Source: Alphaproteobacteria bacterium (GTDB taxonomy: Bacteria; Pseudomonadota; Alphaproteobacteria; Bin95). From it: a stretch of 64,000 nt of DNA. Positions 62,528 through 64,000 of the stretch are shown here, piece by piece; the stretch's first letter is position 1; each line of letters starts with the position of its first letter. The position numbers were made by a program, and so were the translations under genes. Below the pieces are notes generated by a model that was given only the letters and a program-made list of their open reading frames with translations, made no database searches and was not told the DNA's origin. The stretch lies in assembly GCA_020638555.1 (NCBI GenBank), contig JACKII010000004.1:124001-188000 (forward strand), in the 5' to 3' direction.

Positions 62528-63331
62528 ATGAGCGTGACCGCAATGAGCGTGCCGACCCGGACGGGCGTGCGCGAGCAAGTCAGCGATGCCGAGTGGCAGA
62601 CTCGCGTCGATCTGGCCGCCCTCTACCGCCTCGTCGCCCATGAGGGCATGACCGACTTGGCCGCCACCCATATTTCCGCCCGTGTGCCGGGGCCGGAGGA
62701 TCACTTCCTCATCAACCCCTATGGCCTGATGTACGAGGAAGTCACCGCGTCCAACCTGGTCAAGGTGGACATGAACGGCGAAAAGGCGATGGAGAGCCCG
62801 TTCCCCGTGAACCCGGCCGGCTTCACCATCCATTCCGCCGTGCACATGGCCCGGCCGGACGTGCAGTGCGTCGTCCACACCCATACGGCCGCCGGCATGG
62901 CCTTTGCCAGCGTCGAGACCGAATTGCTGCCGATCAGCCAGACCGCCGGCTATTTCTACAAGCATATCGGCTATCACGCCTGGGAAGGCATCAGCACCAA
63001 TCTGGACGAGCGCGAGCGGATCGTGCGCGACCTGGGCAGCCATCGCGGCCTGATCCTGCAAAACCACGGCCTGCTGGTCGCCGGCCCGACCATCCCCGCC
63101 GCCTGGGTGATGATTTACCAGCTGGAACGCATCTGCCGCACGCAGCTCGAAGCCATGGCCGCGGCGCGCGCGATGGGCAAGGACGTGGTGGTCATGCCGC
63201 CGGAAGTCGCCGACAAGACCGTCGAGAGCATGAGCCGCAACTTCCAGAACGCCGCCGAGGGCAGGACCAATTTCGATTGGGAAGCCTATCTGCGCATGCT
63301 GGACGAGACGGACGACAGCTACCGGCATTGA
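62528..63331 (+). CDS. class II aldolase/adducin family protein, paralog 2
   Basis: The 267-residue protein aligns closely to the previous gene: EWQTRVDLAALYRLVAHEGM, AGFTIHSAVHMARPD, HTHTAAGMAF and ILQNHGLLVAG. The same catalytic Glu replacement is seen. It starts 15 nt after paralog 1 (GAGGAAGG in between), so the two are surely one operon. Confidence 0.9.
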   Translation: MSVTAMSVPTRTGVREQVSDAEWQTRVDLAALYRLVAHEGMTDLAATHISARVPGPEDHFLINPYGLMYEEVTASNLVKVDMNGEKAMESPFPVNPAGFTIHSAVHMARPDVQCVVHTHTAAGMAFASVETELLPISQTAGYFYKHIGYHAWEGISTNLDERERIVRDLGSHRGLILQNHGLLVAGPTIPAAWVMIYQLERICRTQLEAMAAARAMGKDVVVMPPEVADKTVESMSRNFQNAAEGRTNFDWEAYLRMLDETDDSYRH

Positions 63332-63352
63332 CCCCGGACATCGCCCGACCGC

Positions 63353-63455
63353 CGTCATTGCGAGTCCCGGACTCGGGTCCGGGGCGAAGCAATCCGGCAA
63401 CAGGCTCCGGATGCAACGACTGGATTGCTTCGTCGCTTCGCTTCTCGCAATGACG
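63353..63455. repeat. dispersed palindromic repeat, family A copy 3
   Basis: CGTCATTGCG (63353-63362), GCGAAGCAATCCGG, CTGGATTGCTTCGTCGC and CGCAATGACG (63446-63455) give the same layout as at 74 and 28251. It lies between the second and third aldolase paralogs and may affect the operon transcript. Confidence 0.75.
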
Positions 63456-63512
63456 ACAAGTGGGGGCTCGAAGCGATGTCGAACAGGTGAACCAGAAAGA
63501 GGAAGCCTCACC

Positions 63513-64000
63513 ATGCCCGCCACCGCCGTTGCCACCGTGCCCAGCCTGAAGGGCAAGGTCAGCCCCGAGGAATGGGAGACGCGGGTCGAACTCGCGGCCT
63601 TTTACCGTCTGGTCGCCCAGCATGGCTGGGACGATCTGGTCGGCACCCACATCTCCGCCCGGGTGCCGGGAACGGACGGCAAGCACTTTCTGCTGAACCC
63701 CTATGGCCTGCTGTTCGACGAGATCACCGCCTCCAGCCTGGTGAAGGTGGATTTCGACGGCCAGGTGCTGCATGAGAGCGCCTATCCGGTGAACGCGGCC
63801 GGCTTCACCATCCATTCCGCCGTGCTCGCCGGGCGCGAGGATGTGGTCTGCGCCGCGCACACCCATACGGTCTCCGGCATGGCGCTCTCGGCCGTGCAGG
63901 GCACACTGCGCCCAGTGCATCAAAAGGCGCTGCGCTTCCACAACGCGCTGTCCTACCACCCCTATGAGGGCATTGCCGACGACCCCGAAGAATGCGCACG
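63513..64000 (+). CDS. class II aldolase/adducin family protein, paralog 3 (partial)
   Basis: The frame is open to the window edge (about 162 codons seen). It has EEWETRVELAAFYRLVAQHG, ARVPGTDGKHFLLNPYGL, AGFTIHSAVLAGRED and HTHTVSGMALSAVQG, matching paralogs 1 and 2, with the same loss of the FucA-type Glu. GAAAGAGGAAG precedes the ATG. The C-terminal half lies outside. Confidence 0.88.
   Translation, partial: MPATAVATVPSLKGKVSPEEWETRVELAAFYRLVAQHGWDDLVGTHISARVPGTDGKHFLLNPYGLLFDEITASSLVKVDFDGQVLHESAYPVNAAGFTIHSAVLAGREDVVCAAHTHTVSGMALSAVQGTLRPVHQKALRFHNALSYHPYEGIADDPEECA

Overview
The window is a high-GC (roughly 65-70% by eye) bacterial chromosome segment. Its gene content points to an alphaproteobacterium, most likely Rhodospirillales-like. 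The markers are a COQ7-type ubiquinone hydroxylase, DUF1150 and DUF2244 proteins, a complete ccmABCDEFGHI cytochrome c maturation operon, and the block rnd-kdsD-lptC-lptA-lptB-rpoN-hpf-ptsN. Genes are tightly packed, often with 1-4 nt start/stop overlaps. I found no prophage, plasmid backbone, complete insertion sequence or CRISPR array.

Layout. 1-4540: intergenic repeats, proC, a coq7-dsbB-yqaA run, tRNA-Leu(CAA), a decayed DUF3883-like gene, and tRNA-Ser(GGA) with a clear terminator. 4678-10525: a small membrane protein, then a catabolic operon with a cysteine-less thiolase-like protein, its DUF35 partner, an MFS transporter, an LLM flavin enzyme and an acyl-CoA ligase. 10881-11806: a frameshifted secreted protein with a choice-of-anchor-A-like body and a CTERM-like tail. 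11929-25764: mixed catabolic enzymes, including a SAM methyltransferase, a D-threonine-aldolase-like enzyme next to an N-carbamoyl-D-amino-acid hydrolase, GMC oxidoreductase, SDR, penicillin acylase, an enolase-superfamily enzyme, a HIBADH-like enzyme, a GNAT protein, threonine ammonia-lyase and dapB. 25761-30100: DUF2244, DUF1045, an LLM enzyme and a 493-residue alanine-repeat protein. 30115-33552: a tripartite tricarboxylate transporter with a GFA-type protein inserted in the gene order. 33742-38258: a K+ channel, an isomerase/SDR trio and an NtaA-like monooxygenase.

38483-45213 is the ccm operon, transcribed leftward (A to I). Three hairpins ending in a canonical terminator lie just upstream of ccmA and may be a small RNA or attenuator. 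45575-50693 holds a secreted hypothetical, a triazine-type amidohydrolase, an AT-rich insert carrying a HEPN-like gene broken by one in-frame TGA, an isochorismatase-family amidohydrolase and an Asp/Glu-racemase-fold protein. 50807-58430 is the conserved envelope and nitrogen-regulation block. It runs from ribonuclease D through KDO/LPS export and sigma-54 to the hibernation factor and EIIA-Ntr, followed by convergent DUF1150 and Hsp20 genes. 59108-64000 carries two oxygenase-like genes, a small charged protein and three tandem class II aldolase/adducin paralogs, the last cut by the window edge.

Two dispersed intergenic repeat families recur. Family A is bounded by CGTCATTGCG and CGCAATGACG, at about 74, 28251 and 63353. 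Family B is a GTTCCCCGG-rich palindromic element at about 14876, 30040, 38278, 59974 and 61153. Nothing here is a proven new system. The best candidates are the interrupted HEPN gene, the ccm-upstream RNA, the thiolase-like/DUF35 pair, the adducin-like triplet and repeat family B.
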